DNA of 64,000 bases from Sporosarcina sp. FSL K6-2383 (GTDB lineage: Bacteria > Bacillota > Bacilli > Bacillales_A > Planococcaceae), in contig NZ_CP152017.1 of assembly GCF_038618305.1 (NCBI RefSeq), positions 659,501 to 723,500 on the forward strand, given 5' to 3'. A program made the translations under genes and the position numbers. How positions within the stretch are numbered: position 1 is the first letter of the stretch; every line of letters begins with the position of its first letter. Of the stretch, positions 1 through 7,436 are shown piece by piece. A model generated the notes under the pieces. That model made no database searches and had not been told where the DNA came from. It saw only the letters and a program-made list of their open reading frames with translations.

Positions 1-2
1 GT

Positions 3-500
3 GCATTTGTGTTTAGAATAAAATCCACAATGAGGGCAATGAAAGTATATTTCCCTGCCTTTGAGTATCTTGCCAAAGAGGAAACTGAAATTTATAAAAA
101 ACTTCAAGACTTCACGTATTATCCATCCGTCTATGATTCAGGATCGAATTATGTCGTAATGGATTATATTGAGGGCCATACCCTTTTTGAATGCTTATCT
201 CGTGGGGAAAATGTAACGCTTGCATATATTAAAAAAATCGATTATGCCCTATCTTTAGCAGCTTCAAGGGGACTAAATCCATCTGATATTCACTTGCGAA
301 ATATTATAATCACTTTTACCGGTGAGACAAAAATCATTGACGTCGCTCGTTTTAGACAAACGAAACATTGTAGACAATGGCAAGATTTAAAAAAGGCTTA
401 TGATAAATTTTACTGCAAACGTTTATTTCCAAAGAAAATTCCTGTTCCATTCCTAAATCTCATTGCTAGTCTTTATAAAAAAGGATGGATCGGATTTTAG
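3..500 (+). CDS. Serine/threonine protein kinase-like protein (YrzF-type), 5' truncated
   Basis: The reading frame is open to the left window edge, so the N-terminal lobe is missing; the GTG at 9 has no ribosome site and is not taken as the start. The visible part resembles small Bacillus kinases of the YrzF/RIO-like kind. A hinge segment VVMDYIEGHTLFE is followed by a catalytic-loop-like NPSDIHLRNIII (Asp and Asn retained, in place of HxDLxxxN) and KIIDVARF where kinases have the metal-binding DFG. The C-terminal tail is basic with a hydrophobic end. The catalytic motifs diverge from classical Hanks kinases, so activity is uncertain. The downstream EcsC-family gene starts 40 bases later on the same strand and may be co-transcribed. 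Confidence 0.6.
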   Translation, partial: AFVFRIKSTMRAMKVYFPAFEYLAKEETEIYKKLQDFTYYPSVYDSGSNYVVMDYIEGHTLFECLSRGENVTLAYIKKIDYALSLAASRGLNPSDIHLRNIIITFTGETKIIDVARFRQTKHCRQWQDLKKAYDKFYCKRLFPKKIPVPFLNLIASLYKKGWIGF

Positions 501-540
501 TAGGCGTAAATTACCAATTCGAGAAAGGGGGGAAAGAACG

Positions 541-1335
541 GTGATTGATTCTAAAGAACAGCTCATAGAAGAGCTTAAAAAAGTAGAAGAATGGGAAAAA
601 GATCAGAGTGATTTATGGTTTTGGGAAAAGTTAGGCCGCTTGCCGTTTAAAATAATTGATAAATGGACGCCAGATTTCATTCAGCGTAAAATCGGTATAC
701 TCCTGGACGAGCTTGGCCAGTACATTCAAACAGGGGGGAGTTATTTAAGCTCAGTCTCTAAAATTTCTTCTTATTACCCTAACTTGGGTGTAAGTACGTT
801 AGAAAATGTTGAAAAGCTCCCGATTTCTACTATGGATGCCGCTGTTGAACAAATTACTGGTAATCGCAAAAAACTTGCAACGCTACAAGGAGCAAGTACA
901 GGTATTGGCGGTGTTTTCACATTAACAATTGACATTCCGTTACTGCTTGGTTTGCAATTAAAAACATTGCAAGACATAGCGATTTGTTATGGCTATGACC
1001 CCAATCAGAAAGAAGAACGTTTGTTTATCATAAAATGCCTGCAGTATGTTTCTGCCGACATTGTAGGCAAACAGGCTATCTTGACTCAATTGTCCCGATT
1101 TGATTCACCTGATGATGCTTCAAAGCGTGAGATGATTTCTGAGCTACAGGGCTGGCGTGAAGTCTTTTTTTCCTATCGGGATCAACTTGGTGGGAAAAAG
1201 TTTTTTCAAATGATTCCGATTGCAGGTCTCTTGTTCGGTGCATTCATTAATCGTTCCGCTGTAAATGATATTGCTGAAGCGGGAAAAATGCTGTATCGAA
1301 AAAGAAGAATTGTTAATAGGCTGAGCTTAATGTAA
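541..1335 (+). CDS. EcsC family protein
   Basis: A 264-residue protein related to the EcsC family, named after the third gene of the B. subtilis ecs locus; molecular role unknown. The start is GTG at 541, preceded by a strong GAAAGGGGGGAAAG site; an upstream in-frame ATG at 463 lies inside the preceding gene and lacks a ribosome site. Features seen: an acidic, helical N-terminus rich in WEK/WFWEKLG, a central block GASTGIGGVFTLTIDIPLLLGLQ with membrane-like hydrophobicity typical of the family, and a second hydrophobic stretch FQMIPIAGLLFGAFIN near the C-terminus. Probably membrane associated. It follows the kinase-like gene closely. Confidence 0.7.
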   Translation: MIDSKEQLIEELKKVEEWEKDQSDLWFWEKLGRLPFKIIDKWTPDFIQRKIGILLDELGQYIQTGGSYLSSVSKISSYYPNLGVSTLENVEKLPISTMDAAVEQITGNRKKLATLQGASTGIGGVFTLTIDIPLLLGLQLKTLQDIAICYGYDPNQKEERLFIIKCLQYVSADIVGKQAILTQLSRFDSPDDASKREMISELQGWREVFFSYRDQLGGKKFFQMIPIAGLLFGAFINRSAVNDIAEAGKMLYRKRRIVNRLSLM

Positions 1336-1351
1336 AGCTTCTTAGTGAGGA

Positions 1352-1398
1352 GTACCAGGTTCTCGTTAATTTATGAATTGATTTTGGAACGCTGGTAC
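1352..1398. terminator. Hairpin between convergent genes
   Basis: GTACCAG-g-TTC pairs with GAAC-g-CTGGTAC around a loop of about 24 bases between the convergent EcsC and ABM genes. No clear T-run follows on the + strand, so a bidirectional terminator role is only plausible. Confidence 0.35.
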
Positions 1399-1414
1399 CC
1401 GACTCTAAAGAAAA

Positions 1415-1702
1415 TTACTTTAGTTCTCTATAAATATTGATTTCTGTACTTTCTCGAAGTTTTCTAAGCTCTGGAACAATTTTTAAAACATGTTCCGTTT
1501 TATTGTGTAGATGTATAGCCTCTTCGTTTTCCCACTCTTCGAGCATCGTCAGGATAGTCGGATCATTGATGTCTTCATGAAGAGTGTACGTTATACACCC
1601 TTTTTCTTTTCGGGTTTCTGAAATAACTTCTCTAGCGATTCGTAAATAATCTTCAACCTTTACACCTGGTTTTAGTTTGGCTTTAGCTACAACTTTAATC
1701 AT
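1415..1702 (-). CDS. Antibiotic biosynthesis monooxygenase (ABM) domain protein
   Basis: A single ABM-fold protein of 95 residues (YgiN-like family), the usual length for these ferredoxin-like dimers, which act as cofactor-free quinone monooxygenases or heme-related enzymes. The N-terminus KVVAKAKLKPGVKVEDYLR, then ETRKEKGCITYTLHEDINDPTILTMLEEWENEEAIHLH, follows the conserved family pattern (E-K-GC-Y, then EW-LHxxT). The start has a good AAAGGAG site 8 bases upstream. It lies 30 bases downstream of the Gfo/Idh oxidoreductase and probably shares its transcript, under the divergent IclR regulator. The substrate cannot be read from sequence. Confidence 0.75.
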   Translation of the reverse strand: MIKVVAKAKLKPGVKVEDYLRIAREVISETRKEKGCITYTLHEDINDPTILTMLEEWENEEAIHLHNKTEHVLKIVPELRKLRESTEINIYRELK

Positions 1703-1732
1703 TTAAATTAGCTCCTTTTTTAAAAATCATAT

Positions 1733-2896
1733 TTAATGAGTTCCAGTGACATCTAATGTAGTGTTCGTTACATGTTTTTTCTCAAAAGTGGAAGTGTCAA
1801 TTTTTTCTTGTAATTTTTCGAGATAAAAATCTGGATTGACTGGTAATTCTACCGTTTTGTTTAGCCAAGAAGATAAGTAAATGGCATTTGAAATTTCTAA
1901 TGCCTTTACACCTTCCTCGCCTGGTGCAAGCAAAGGTGAACCTTTGACAATCGAATCAATCCAGTTTTGGATAATAGTTATATGACCAGCATTTTCATTT
2001 TTTACGGGAATGTCGATTTTCCAACATTCAGGCTCTCCAAAACCGCCGGTAAATGTTGCATTAAATTCACGTTCTGATTGCGTTAAGCGGTAAAAAGTAA
2101 GGGCTTCATTTTCCACGACTATTTTTCCACGTTCACCAACGATTTCGAATCGATTCGTACCAGGTGCTTCTCCGGTTGAAGTAATAAATACGCCCGTCGC
2201 CCCATTTTCGTATTCCACATATGCGGTTACATCATCTTCAACTTCAATATCATGATACTTTCCAAAACTACACACGGCACGAACACTCTTTGGCATATAC
2301 CCCGTTGTCCACTGCCAAATATCTAGTTGGTGAAGTGCCTGATTGATTAAAACCCCACCGCCTTCACCTTTCCATGTGGCTCTCCATTTACTGGAATCGT
2401 AATAACTTTGTGGACGGTAAGTACCAGTTGCGATCCAATGGGTCCGTTTAATAGCTCCCAATTCACCTGATTGAATGAGCTCACGCAATTTTTGATAAAG
2501 GGGATTTGCTCGTTGGTTATACATGATACCGAACATTTTTCCACTTGCTTTGGCTGCATCATTCATTTCCAATACATTTTTTGTATAGACACCTGCGGGT
2601 TTTTCAATGAGGACATGTATCCCTTTAGCAAATGCCATTTTTGCCAGCTTTGGATGGCTGTAATGTGGTGTCGCAATGAGGACGGCATCAATTCCTGATT
2701 CGTCAAAAAAAGTATCAACGTCCTGAAAAATTTGAATATCCCCTGTAGTATGATTTTTAATCCATTCGATTCGACTTTCATTACTGCTACAAATGGCTGT
2801 TAATATTGCACCTTCAATTTGTCCTGTATCCAGCATTTGAACATGTGAACTGCCGATATTTCCTATTCCGATGACGCCAACTTTAATCAAACTCAT
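1733..2896 (-). CDS. Gfo/Idh/MocA family NAD(P)-dependent oxidoreductase
   Basis: About 387 residues. The N-terminal Rossmann motif VGVIGIGNIGSSH binds NAD(P), and the EKPAGV segment carries the catalytic-region lysine conserved in this family. The C-terminal part is the usual beta-sheet substrate domain, with GGGVLINQALHQLDIWQW containing the HxxD-type residues. Such enzymes oxidise sugars, inositols or similar polyols. ATG at 2896 is preferred because GGGGTGG sits 6 bases upstream; an in-frame GTG at 2905 overlaps that ribosome site. It is divergent from an IclR regulator and followed by an ABM monooxygenase, which suggests a substrate-inducible catabolic operon. The actual substrate is unknown. 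Confidence 0.85.
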   Translation of the reverse strand: MSLIKVGVIGIGNIGSSHVQMLDTGQIEGAILTAICSSNESRIEWIKNHTTGDIQIFQDVDTFFDESGIDAVLIATPHYSHPKLAKMAFAKGIHVLIEKPAGVYTKNVLEMNDAAKASGKMFGIMYNQRANPLYQKLRELIQSGELGAIKRTHWIATGTYRPQSYYDSSKWRATWKGEGGGVLINQALHQLDIWQWTTGYMPKSVRAVCSFGKYHDIEVEDDVTAYVEYENGATGVFITSTGEAPGTNRFEIVGERGKIVVENEALTFYRLTQSEREFNATFTGGFGEPECWKIDIPVKNENAGHITIIQNWIDSIVKGSPLLAPGEEGVKALEISNAIYLSSWLNKTVELPVNPDFYLEKLQEKIDTSTFEKKHVTNTTLDVTGTH

Positions 2897-3060
2897 AGAT
2901 TCCACCCCATTTATAAGTATTTATTTGAAGAAAAATGAAAAATACAAGCAATCAATTGGATATTTCACACTCAAGATGTCTGGTTTTTTATTCTTTGATT
3001 CCTTATAGAAATGTTGTCCCGTCACAAAAGCCCTATTAATCTATTCTGCTATTTATTTTA

Positions 3061-3135
3061 TTGACAACCACGATGTGGTATAGTTGTATTGCATGGTGGT
3101 TAACATAAGTATAATAAATTAAAATATTTTGTCAA
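3061..3135. promoter_or_regulatory. Divergent promoters and operator candidate between Gfo/Idh and iclR-type genes
   Basis: On the - strand, TTGACA (3130-3135) and TATACT (3108-3113) are spaced by 16 bases and would drive the oxidoreductase. On the + strand, TTGACA (3061-3066) and TTGTAT (3084-3089) are spaced by 17 bases. The + spacer begins with the perfect palindrome ACCACgatGTGGT (3067-3079), and a related GGTGGTT lies at 3095-3101. These are natural IclR operator candidates, placed downstream of the - strand start site where binding would block elongation. A second TATAAT at 3160-3165 could serve iclR but has no convincing -35. Confidence 0.5.
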
Positions 3136-3200
3136 TCTTTCATTGTACATGCTGTTAGATATAATTAGATTAGTATATGTAAAGGAAGGAGCACTTACTT

Positions 3201-3974
3201 TTGAACAACGAAAAACAAGATCAACATAAAACATCAAATGTTCAAGTTATCTCACGCGCAGCTAAAATATTGAGGGCGCTTAGAGATCATCCGAAAGGAT
3301 TAAGTCTATCGGAAATTGCAAAAGAAGTGGATCTAGCTAGATCGACGGTTCAAAGAATTGTGACTACATTAGAGCAGGAGAGGTTTGTCGTAGCAGCTTC
3401 TACTAGCGGCGGTATTCGTCTCGGACCTGAGATTACGCTACTTGCCGCTGCTGTCCGTAGTGATGTAAGAGAAGAAATTAGACCATTTTTAATACACCTT
3501 TCTAATGTAGTGAATGAAACTGTTGACCTTTCGGTATTAGATAACGGCAAGGTGCTTTTTGTAGATCAAATTGTTGCCCCGCATCCATTACAGGCAACTT
3601 CTCAACCTGGTGCATCTTTTCCGTTACATTGCACGGCTAATGGAAAAGCCATACTTGCATCACTGCCAAGGGCTGAGATTGAGAAACTGTTACCGGAGCA
3701 GCTAAAACCGTACAATGATCAAACGATTACGAATCGGGAGGAATTGATTAAAGAGTTAGAAGGGGTCTGTAAAGATGGGATTGCTTTTGCGAGGGAGGAG
3801 CATATTCAGGGGATTTGTGCGGTAGGTGCGGTTGTTTTTGATAGTATGAGAAATCTACATGCTGTCTCAATCCCCATCCCATTCACTCGTTTTTATGGCA
3901 ATGAAGAGAAGCTTGCGGCTGCCCTTCTCGATACCTGTCAAAAGATCAACCACCACTTTGCTAGTAAACAATAA
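3201..3974 (+). CDS. IclR family transcriptional regulator
   Basis: 257 residues, the typical IclR length. The N-terminal winged helix-turn-helix spans roughly residues 15-75 (VISRAAKILRALRDHPKGLSL, then IAKEVDLARSTVQRIVTTLE). The C-terminal effector domain shows family landmarks: FPLHCTANGKAILA and a late GICAVGAVVFDS. TTG is the start, with AAGGAAGGAG about 9 bases upstream; no ATG in frame is better placed. IclR proteins usually control a neighbouring catabolic operon in response to a small carboxylate or aromatic ligand. Here the divergent Gfo/Idh plus ABM pair is the obvious target, and a palindrome sits between them. Confidence 0.88.
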   Translation: MNNEKQDQHKTSNVQVISRAAKILRALRDHPKGLSLSEIAKEVDLARSTVQRIVTTLEQERFVVAASTSGGIRLGPEITLLAAAVRSDVREEIRPFLIHLSNVVNETVDLSVLDNGKVLFVDQIVAPHPLQATSQPGASFPLHCTANGKAILASLPRAEIEKLLPEQLKPYNDQTITNREELIKELEGVCKDGIAFAREEHIQGICAVGAVVFDSMRNLHAVSIPIPFTRFYGNEEKLAAALLDTCQKINHHFASKQ

Positions 3975-3988
3975 AGAATGAAAAATCA

Positions 3989-4016
3989 GGCCCCATCCTC
4001 TTGGAAGAATGGGGCC
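3989..4016 (-). terminator. Terminator hairpin between convergent genes
   Basis: An 8-bp perfect stem GGCCCCAT/ATGGGGCC with a 12-base loop. On the - strand it is followed by CTGATTTTTCATTC, so it most likely ends the glyoxalase-like gene; on the + strand it is followed by purines. Confidence 0.6.
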
Positions 4017-4046
4017 GGGGGGGAAGAAGAATAGGTAAGCCTTTTC

Positions 4047-4439
4047 TTAACTCCTCATATGAGGGGATTCAGGATTCATTTCCATGAATTCAATCCAATT
4101 TCCATCAGGATCTACTATCCAAAATTGGTAGTTCAAAGCCACTCCTTGGGAAATTTCTATTTCTAAAGAGATTCCATTTGTCTTCAAGCGATCGGCTGTT
4201 TCCTGGATATTATCTACCTCGAAACAGATATGTTTTGTTCGTTCTTTAACGCCATCGTTACCTCCGTAAAATAATTCAATGAAACACCCATCAGCTACCT
4301 TCACGTATACAATCCACGGGTCACCATTTGGTTGATTCAATTCAAACGCTTGCTTAAAACCAAGTTTATTGCAATAAAAATCCAATGAGCGTTCCATATC
4401 TACTACACTAAATCCTACATGACCAATTCCTGTAATCAT
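4047..4439 (-). CDS. VOC family (glyoxalase/dioxygenase-fold) protein
   Basis: 130 residues with one vicinal-oxygen-chelate domain, in two beta-alpha-beta-beta-beta halves. The first metal-ligand candidate is His7 (GIGHVGFSVVDMERSLDFY); later candidates are the Glu in CFIELFYGG, His in KHICFEVDN, and Glu in NWIEFMEM, the classic lactoylglutathione lyase spacing. The ribosome site AAGGAGGATG is 4-8 bases before ATG. The substrate is unknown: family members include glyoxalase I, bleomycin or fosfomycin resistance proteins and extradiol dioxygenases. It is transcribed convergently with the IclR gene. Confidence 0.8.
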   Translation of the reverse strand: MITGIGHVGFSVVDMERSLDFYCNKLGFKQAFELNQPNGDPWIVYVKVADGCFIELFYGGNDGVKERTKHICFEVDNIQETADRLKTNGISLEIEISQGVALNYQFWIVDPDGNWIEFMEMNPESPHMRS

Positions 4440-4660
4440 CGTTCATCCTCCTTGTTTTCTTATTGTTTTAATCGTTTTTAGTACTTTACTTATTGTCCTT
4501 AAACTTCTTAATAAAATCTATGGCCACGCTCAATTGTAACATTAGAGAGAATATTCTTTCTAATGGATATTTCATAGATTGAACAACTTTTTTGAATGAG
4601 TTGCAAATTAGTGGGTTCTTTGTAATATAAGTAGTAATAATACAATGTTAAGAATTTCCT

Positions 4661-4766
4661 TTATACATTATAATTAGATTGGTTGAACTCTTTGGGTAAA
4701 TACTTTTTTAATAATGTAGTGCCGAGATGATATCGAATTAAAGTAAGCGATGAGGAGGGCTTTACG
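4661..4766 (+). promoter_or_regulatory. Leader/promoter of S66 peptidase copy 1
   Basis: The stretch from 4440 to 4766 has no gene. CATTATAATTAGATT (with TATAAT at 4669-4674) and a block GTGCCGAGAT...CGAATTA...GATGAGGAGGGCTTTACG before the start are shared with the leader of the second copy near 10390-10489. The conserved TATAAT is the likely -10. No good -35 was seen, which may mean activator dependence. Confidence 0.45.
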
Positions 4767-5798
4767 ATGTTAATAAAACCGAAAATGTTAAGAGTCGGAG
4801 ATAAAGTAGCAACGATTAGTTTATCTTGGGGTGGAGCGGGTGAACGGGAATTAAAATGGCGCTATGAACAAGGAGTAGAGAGGCTTAGAACCGTTTTTCA
4901 TTTGGAAGTTGCTGCAATGCCAAATAGTTTAAAAGGGTCTGATTTTTTATATGACAATCCAAAAGCACGTGCGGAGGATCTAATGAATGCATTCAAGGAC
5001 CCTTCGATTAAAGGAATCATTTCAAATATTGGAGGAAGCGATAGCATTCGTTTGTTACCGTATATTGATTTTGATGTCATTCGCGAGAATCCGAAAGTGT
5101 TTATCGGCTATTCGGACTCGACAATTACGCATTTGTTTTGCCATAAAGCAGGGATCTCGTCTTTTTATGGACCCTCGATTCTTGTAGACTTCGCTGAAAA
5201 CGTGGAGATGCATGCGTATACTGTAGAGGCGTTGAAAAAGGCTCTTTTTATAAATGAGGCAATAGGTGAGGTAATGCCTGCCAAAGAGTGGACGAGTGAG
5301 CGTGTAGAATGGATTATTGAAAACAAAAATAGGCAAAGAACAATGAATCCGAATAAGGGGTATGAGCTACTGCAAGGAACGGGAGTTGTTCAGGGTAGAT
5401 TAATTGGAGGATGTATAGAAGTACTGGAATTTGCGAAAGGAACATCACTGTGGCCGAGCGAAGCGTACTGGGAAGACAGTATCTTATTTTTTGAAACATC
5501 CGAAGAGACACCTGAGCCATCCCAAATTGAATATTGGTTGAGAAACTATGGCTCGCAGGGCATATTACAAAGGGCAAAAGGTATTGTATTCGGAAAACCC
5601 TTAAAGGAGAAATACTATGAGGAATACAAAAAGTCTATCGTAAAGATTATGAAGGAATTGGAGCTGACTTCGCTACCTATCCTGTATAACTTGAATTTTG
5701 GTCATACAGAGCCTAAATTTGTACTGCCATATGGAGCAATGGCTGAAATAAATTGTGAGGATGCTACATTTTCTATTTTAGAAAGTGGCGTGGAATAA
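4767..5798 (+). CDS. S66 family LD-carboxypeptidase / MccF-like peptidase, copy 1
   Basis: 343 residues. Serine peptidase family S66 cleaves L,D-peptide bonds in muropeptides (LdcA) or hydrolyses microcin C-type aminoacyl nucleotides (MccF). The nucleophile elbow is GYSDS with Ser116. The acid/base pair fits Glu243 (LFFETSEE) and His313 (FGHTEPK), matching MccF spacing. There is no signal peptide, so it is cytoplasmic, consistent with murein recycling or MccF-like immunity. The SD GAGGAGGGC lies 8 bases before ATG. It is about 90% identical (roughly 30 differences) to the protein at 10490-11521, and both are followed by a convergent yqeY copy. This marks a segmental duplication. Confidence 0.85.
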   Translation: MLIKPKMLRVGDKVATISLSWGGAGERELKWRYEQGVERLRTVFHLEVAAMPNSLKGSDFLYDNPKARAEDLMNAFKDPSIKGIISNIGGSDSIRLLPYIDFDVIRENPKVFIGYSDSTITHLFCHKAGISSFYGPSILVDFAENVEMHAYTVEALKKALFINEAIGEVMPAKEWTSERVEWIIENKNRQRTMNPNKGYELLQGTGVVQGRLIGGCIEVLEFAKGTSLWPSEAYWEDSILFFETSEETPEPSQIEYWLRNYGSQGILQRAKGIVFGKPLKEKYYEEYKKSIVKIMKELELTSLPILYNLNFGHTEPKFVLPYGAMAEINCEDATFSILESGVE

Positions 5799-5837
5799 TA
5801 GGTTTGGGTCGACCGCAGCACAGTGATCGGAAAAATG

Positions 5838-5883
5838 TGGGGTTTCTATGTGCGAGAAACCATTAAGTCGCACAGAAACCCCA
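5838..5883. terminator. Bidirectional hairpin, copy 1
   Basis: A long stem with left arm 5838-5855 and right arm 5868-5883 (TGGGGTTTCT pairing with AGAAACCCCA, then GTGCGA with TCGCAC) and a 12-base loop. It lies between the convergent S66 and YqeY genes. The equivalent hairpin at 11552-11597 keeps pairing despite substitutions. Confidence 0.7.
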
Positions 5884-5891
5884 TACCAAAA

Positions 5892-6317
5892 TCAGATTAA
5901 ACTTTTCACAACTTTCGACATCGTTCCGCCGTCTGTTTTCCCAGCGAGCAATGGTTTTGCAATTTTCATAGCGTCACCCATGTTCATACCTTTGGTAACT
6001 CCTGCCTCCGTCAACATCGTTACAATTTCTTCCTCACTAAGTTGTGCAGGCAAGAACTTTTTAAGAAGAACCAACTTAGCTTCCTCTTGTGCAATTAAGT
6101 CTTCACGCTGTGCTGTTTGTGCGCCTTCTAATGCTTGGTGAATCTGTTTGATTTCACGATTGACGATGGCAACTTCCTCTTCAGTTGAAAGAGCCGCCCC
6201 TTTTTCCTTTTCCGCGCTATCCAGTCCTGCTTTCAATAATGTCAGTACGCCTTTGGAGAGCACATCTTTTTCTCTCATAGCATTCTTTAAATGTTCGAAT
6301 ACAGTTGTCTTTAACAT
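5892..6317 (-). CDS. yqeY: GatB/YqeY domain protein, copy 1
   Basis: 141 residues, the normal YqeY length. YqeY proteins are stand-alone relatives of the GatB tail domain that in GatB contacts tRNA; their own role is not settled. The start is ATG at 6317 (MLKTTVFEH) because GGAGGAG lies 8 bases upstream; an upstream in-frame ATG overlaps that site. Helix-rich sequence with the conserved FLPAQLSEEEI and the C-terminal MGDAMKIAKPLLAGKTDGGTMSKVVK motif (family pattern MGxVMxxLKPxxxGRxDGxxxSxxVK). A near-identical second copy is at 11605-12030. Confidence 0.88.
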   Translation of the reverse strand: MLKTTVFEHLKNAMREKDVLSKGVLTLLKAGLDSAEKEKGAALSTEEEVAIVNREIKQIHQALEGAQTAQREDLIAQEEAKLVLLKKFLPAQLSEEEIVTMLTEAGVTKGMNMGDAMKIAKPLLAGKTDGGTMSKVVKSLI

Positions 6318-6338
6318 TGTTACATCTCCTCCCAAATG

Positions 6339-6390
6339 TGGTTAAAAGTATAAAAGAGCTGCATGTGAAAAGCAACAAATGATGATTGGA
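6339..6390. repeat. yqeY upstream repeat, copy 1
   Basis: GTTAAAAGTATAAAAGAGCT and the following CATGTGAAAAGCAACAAATG recur near 12052-12102 and, truncated, at 10317-10352. Similarity to the 12 kb copy continues weakly to about 6420. The rest of 6391-6646 holds only a likely -10 (TATAAT near 6572) for the next gene. Confidence 0.7.
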
Positions 6391-6646
6391 CAGCTATTTG
6401 AATATCGGAACTTATTTGCTGTTTTGTCTTACATATATACTTTGAAAAAAGAATGAAATCATTTGTTACAAATATCATCAATATGATAATGAATTGTTTT
6501 GATGACGCTATCACGATTCAAACGCTTTGGTACCTTTATAAATAGTTCTATCAAAATTCTATAACTTTAAGTATAATGTATTCAAATCATATTTTATTTA
6601 ATAAAGTAAGATGTCTTTCATAAAAATGTATAGGGGTGTATGTCAA

Positions 6647-7411
6647 GTGAAAGAATACCGTTTACCAGAGAATTTAAATGAAGGCATTGTTGATGGAATT
6701 ATTGAAGGGTATAGGGATTACTTAGATGTGCGACGTCAAAAATCTTATGAATTAAAGGTACACGGTGCTTATGCCTGGGTTAAGGGGAATCATATAGATC
6801 ATTATGTAGCTTTGTCTTGTGAAGATCATGGTGTTACCAGTACTTTAGCCAAAGCGGGTTTGACCTGGCAATACTTACAGTTCTCAGATAAGGATAAGAA
6901 GACGCTGTTTATTGTGAAAAATGTCCGGTATTTTAATATAGAAGAGGTAGACAAAGGGAAAGACGCGAAAGGTCGTACGCGAGGAAGCAAAGCGTCATAT
7001 ATGAAGAATTTAATGGATATTAATAGTGTGGTTAAGTTTGATGAGATTCCCGCAAAGATTTTCAATCAATCTGTACAATTAGAGCTATTAGAGGATTTTC
7101 AGCCAGTGACACTTGAAGCAGAGGATACAAAAGGTATGGATACACAATTTGATAGATTTTATATCGCTACCTATAATATTGGAGAAGATCATCAAATTGG
7201 AGAAATCCGCTTATGGATGCCTAATCCGGCTGATAATAAGGCATACTTAATTAGTGAGTTAACACCATATATTGGTCAAAAACCTGGTCATTTATTTGAG
7301 ATTGAGGAAGATCTAAAGTCAGTTCTAGCACAAACAATCGCAGCTGAAGGTGTGCTGGATGCAACTGCATTTGGTATTGTCCTTGATGATGTGGAGGAAC
7401 AGGAAAGTTGA
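6647..7411 (+). CDS. Unrecognised protein partnered with XRE-ImmA/IrrE fusion
   Basis: 254 residues; I do not recognise the family. GTG at 6647 is chosen because AGGGGTG sits about 8 bases upstream; an in-frame ATG at 6611 lacks a site. No signal peptide or membrane segment. The sequence is soluble and mixed alpha/beta, with an ordered middle (KTLFIVKNVRYFNIEEV), a basic segment KGKDAKGRTRGSKASYMKN, and an acidic C-terminus DDVEEQES. The next gene, 25 bases downstream, fuses an XRE DNA-binding domain to an ImmA/IrrE metalloprotease. Fused XRE-COG2856 proteins are known to sit beside toxin-like or stress partners, so this gene may encode the effector. That function is inference only. Confidence 0.6.
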   Translation: MKEYRLPENLNEGIVDGIIEGYRDYLDVRRQKSYELKVHGAYAWVKGNHIDHYVALSCEDHGVTSTLAKAGLTWQYLQFSDKDKKTLFIVKNVRYFNIEEVDKGKDAKGRTRGSKASYMKNLMDINSVVKFDEIPAKIFNQSVQLELLEDFQPVTLEAEDTKGMDTQFDRFYIATYNIGEDHQIGEIRLWMPNPADNKAYLISELTPYIGQKPGHLFEIEEDLKSVLAQTIAAEGVLDATAFGIVLDDVEEQES

Positions 7412-7436
7412 ATGTTTATAGAAAAGAGGTGCCTTC

